DNA from: CALGLS01 sp047626155 | Lineage (GTDB): Bacteria; Bacteroidota; Bacteroidia; Chitinophagales; Saprospiraceae | DNA length: 64,000 nt | Direction: 5' to 3' | Assembly: GCA_047626155.1 (NCBI GenBank) | Contig: JBLHRR010000011.1 | Span: forward strand, 1 to 64,000 | Shown here: piece after piece, positions 62,571 through 64,000 of the stretch | How the letters are laid out: each line of letters starts with the position of its first letter | Position numbering within the stretch: position 1 is the first letter of the stretch | Notes under the pieces: model-generated | What the model was told of the DNA's origin: nothing | The model's input: only the letters and a program-made list of their open reading frames with translations | Database searches by the model: none | Translations under genes and position numbers: made by a program

Positions 62571-64000
62571 CTAATCCGCGAGCAACTTAAACTCCACTCT
62601 TCTATTCAGTGCTCTACTTTCCTCTGTATCATTATCAGCAATCGGAACCATTTCTCCCATTCCGCCAATAATAATCCTATTAGTATTAATGCCTTTAAGA
62701 ACGAGGAAGTCATAACAGGCTCTGGCCCGGTTGATGGATAGGATTTCGTTCTTAGTTTCCTCTCCTACGTTATCGGTATGACCAATAATGCTAATTTTGT
62801 GATCCGGGTAGCTGTTCATTACTGTAATTACCTGATCCAGAACAACTTGGGATTCTTGCTTCAGTACATTTTTACCCGTTTCGAATTGGACAGCCTGAAT
62901 CGCATAATTCAGTATTTCTTTATCTTCCTTCTTTATTTCTGGGCAACCGTTTGGCATATCCGGTGCTGGGGAGTTTGGACACTTGTCAACCGAGTCGTCA
63001 ATACCGTCTCCATCTGTATCCGGGCAACCGTTGAAGCGGCCTTCTCCTTTTGCGTTTGGACATTTATCTTCGCTGTCTTTAATGCCATCGCCATCTGTAT
63101 CAGGACAGCCATTGATAGTACCCGCGATATTAGGGCATTGATCCAAGTGATCAAAAACACCGTCTTTATCTGTATCCATTTCAGGGCAGCCTTCCGTTTC
63201 TCTAGTTCCTTTTTCGTTTGGACATTTGTCTTCATTGTCTGCAATTCCGTCTCCATCTGCATCCGGGCAACCTTGCGTTTCTTTAGGACCTGCTACATTT
63301 GGACATTGATCCAATTTGTCTTCCAAACCATCGCCGTCTGTATCTGGGCAACCATTAAATGCTTCTACACCTGCCACTTCTGGGCAAATATCTCTGCTGT
63401 CTTCAATGCCATCGCCATCTGTATCAGGAATAGCGACACCTGGGAAGAGCGGAGAGATTTCTGTTTCTGTAATTTTTCCAATCATAAAACCCAAACCAAT
63501 ACCGTGGTGGAAGTTATCGCGATCACCAGAAAAGGAAACTCTAAACTCTGATTGAAAATTGATATAAGCATATTTTCCGAGGCGGAAATTGATTCCTGCA
63601 CCGAGTGGCACAAAGAAATCAAGATCTGTATAATCTTCCATTTCTCCACCAAGGCCACCCATTAGGTAAGGGATCACCTTTCTATCTTCTTTGTAAAACT
63701 GATATTGACCGAGAAAATCCACTCCGATAGTTGTGAAGTTATTTTCTTCCTTTGGCAAATTGATCACTCCAATTTTTAGCGGAAAAGCGACATTGAATTT
63801 TTTATTCATATTTCGCAGATAAACCACCTCGAAACCACCTTCGTAATTTCCAAAGTCAGTAATTTGACCATCGATGGGAGAATGATAATCAGAGAAGTAT
63901 TTTTTAGCGATGATGGAGTTCGGTCGGCTAGGATCCTGAGCGTTTATTTGAGTACTAAAACAAAAGCAAAGAATCAGTAAGGATGTAAGTACTTTTTTCA
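62571..64000 (-). CDS. OmpA-family protein with thrombospondin type 3 repeats (start one base outside window)
   Basis: 476 residues; the ATG begins at 64001, so only its A is missing. The signal peptide KKVLTSLLILCFCFSTQINAQ is followed by an outer-membrane beta-barrel (about 25-180), five to seven calcium-binding TSP3 units of the DTDGDGI...CPN type (about 190-350), and a C-terminal OmpA/MotB peptidoglycan-binding domain with ISIIGHTDNVGEETKNEILS, NRARACYDFLVLKGI and ALNRRVEFKL. This layout anchors the outer membrane to peptidoglycan, with the TSP3 segment as a stiff linker; the layout is common in Bacteroidota. Confidence 0.9.
   Translation of the reverse strand, partial: KKVLTSLLILCFCFSTQINAQDPSRPNSIIAKKYFSDYHSPIDGQITDFGNYEGGFEVVYLRNMNKKFNVAFPLKIGVINLPKEENNFTTIGVDFLGQYQFYKEDRKVIPYLMGGLGGEMEDYTDLDFFVPLGAGINFRLGKYAYINFQSEFRVSFSGDRDNFHHGIGLGFMIGKITETEISPLFPGVAIPDTDGDGIEDSRDICPEVAGVEAFNGCPDTDGDGLEDKLDQCPNVAGPKETQGCPDADGDGIADNEDKCPNEKGTRETEGCPEMDTDKDGVFDHLDQCPNIAGTINGCPDTDGDGIKDSEDKCPNAKGEGRFNGCPDTDGDGIDDSVDKCPNSPAPDMPNGCPEIKKEDKEILNYAIQAVQFETGKNVLKQESQVVLDQVITVMNSYPDHKISIIGHTDNVGEETKNEILSINRARACYDFLVLKGINTNRIIIGGMGEMVPIADNDTEESRALNRRVEFKLLAD

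Overview
The window looks like a chromosomal segment from a member of the Bacteroidota, most likely Saprospiraceae or a close relative (inference). Pointers are several proteins ending in type IX secretion (T9SS, Por) sorting domains, a PorP/SprF family protein, GldC, a TonB-dependent receptor with an N-terminal carboxypeptidase-like domain, DUF4296, A/T-rich spacers with few Shine-Dalgarno sites, and promoters of the Bacteroidota type (TAnnTTTG). I found no insertion sequence, prophage, integrase, CRISPR array, rRNA or tRNA. The one clear RNA gene is the small SRP RNA (ffs) on the minus strand near 56.9-57.0 kb.

Layout. 0-1.4 kb: 3' part-missing lipoprotein gene and holA. 1.9-7.2 kb: two tandem caspase-like (C14) genes, the larger fused to an alpha/beta-hydrolase (lipase-like) domain. 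7.5-8.4 kb: a divergently transcribed Kir-type potassium channel. 8.5-16.7 kb: core metabolism and envelope genes (hemH, surE, a small membrane protein, a HAD phosphatase, lpxB, topA, a DUF6794-like protein). 17-22.7 kb: T9SS cargo, including a subtilase and a gene remnant, and a small membrane protein. 22.7-28.8 kb: a cystathionine-beta-synthase-like enzyme, a LysM/DPBB protein, a LolA-like lipoprotein, a PorP/SprF protein and an NlpC/P60 hydrolase. 28.8-31.9 kb: a 1-kb non-coding stretch ending in a 13-codon ORF and terminator, then a large helical protein of unknown role. 32-46 kb: a YdeP/FdhF-type molybdoenzyme, a second subtilase, an acyltransferase, an M1 peptidase, a di-heme peroxidase lipoprotein and two related T9SS cargo proteins. 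46-53.3 kb: a TonB receptor, a methyltransferase, a 5'-nucleotidase-like lipoprotein and an M23 peptidase. 53.4-58.2 kb: an operon of aldolase, SixA-like phosphatase, DUF4296 lipoprotein and a two-component pair, then ffs, gldC and a one-domain asparaginase. 58.5-64 kb: an M16 peptidase pair (inactive plus active subunit) and an OmpA protein with TSP3 calcium repeats that starts one base beyond the window.

How the genes fit together. Much of the window serves the cell envelope: lipid A synthesis, peptidoglycan hydrolysis, lipoproteins, T9SS-exported proteases and adhesin-like proteins. The most unusual coding block is the caspase pair with its lipase fusion next to an ion channel, a candidate regulated cell-damage module, which is an inference. 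The most unusual non-coding signals are dispersed intergenic repeats of several families, and three long hairpins whose arms differ but whose loops share the core ACTCTCCYT.
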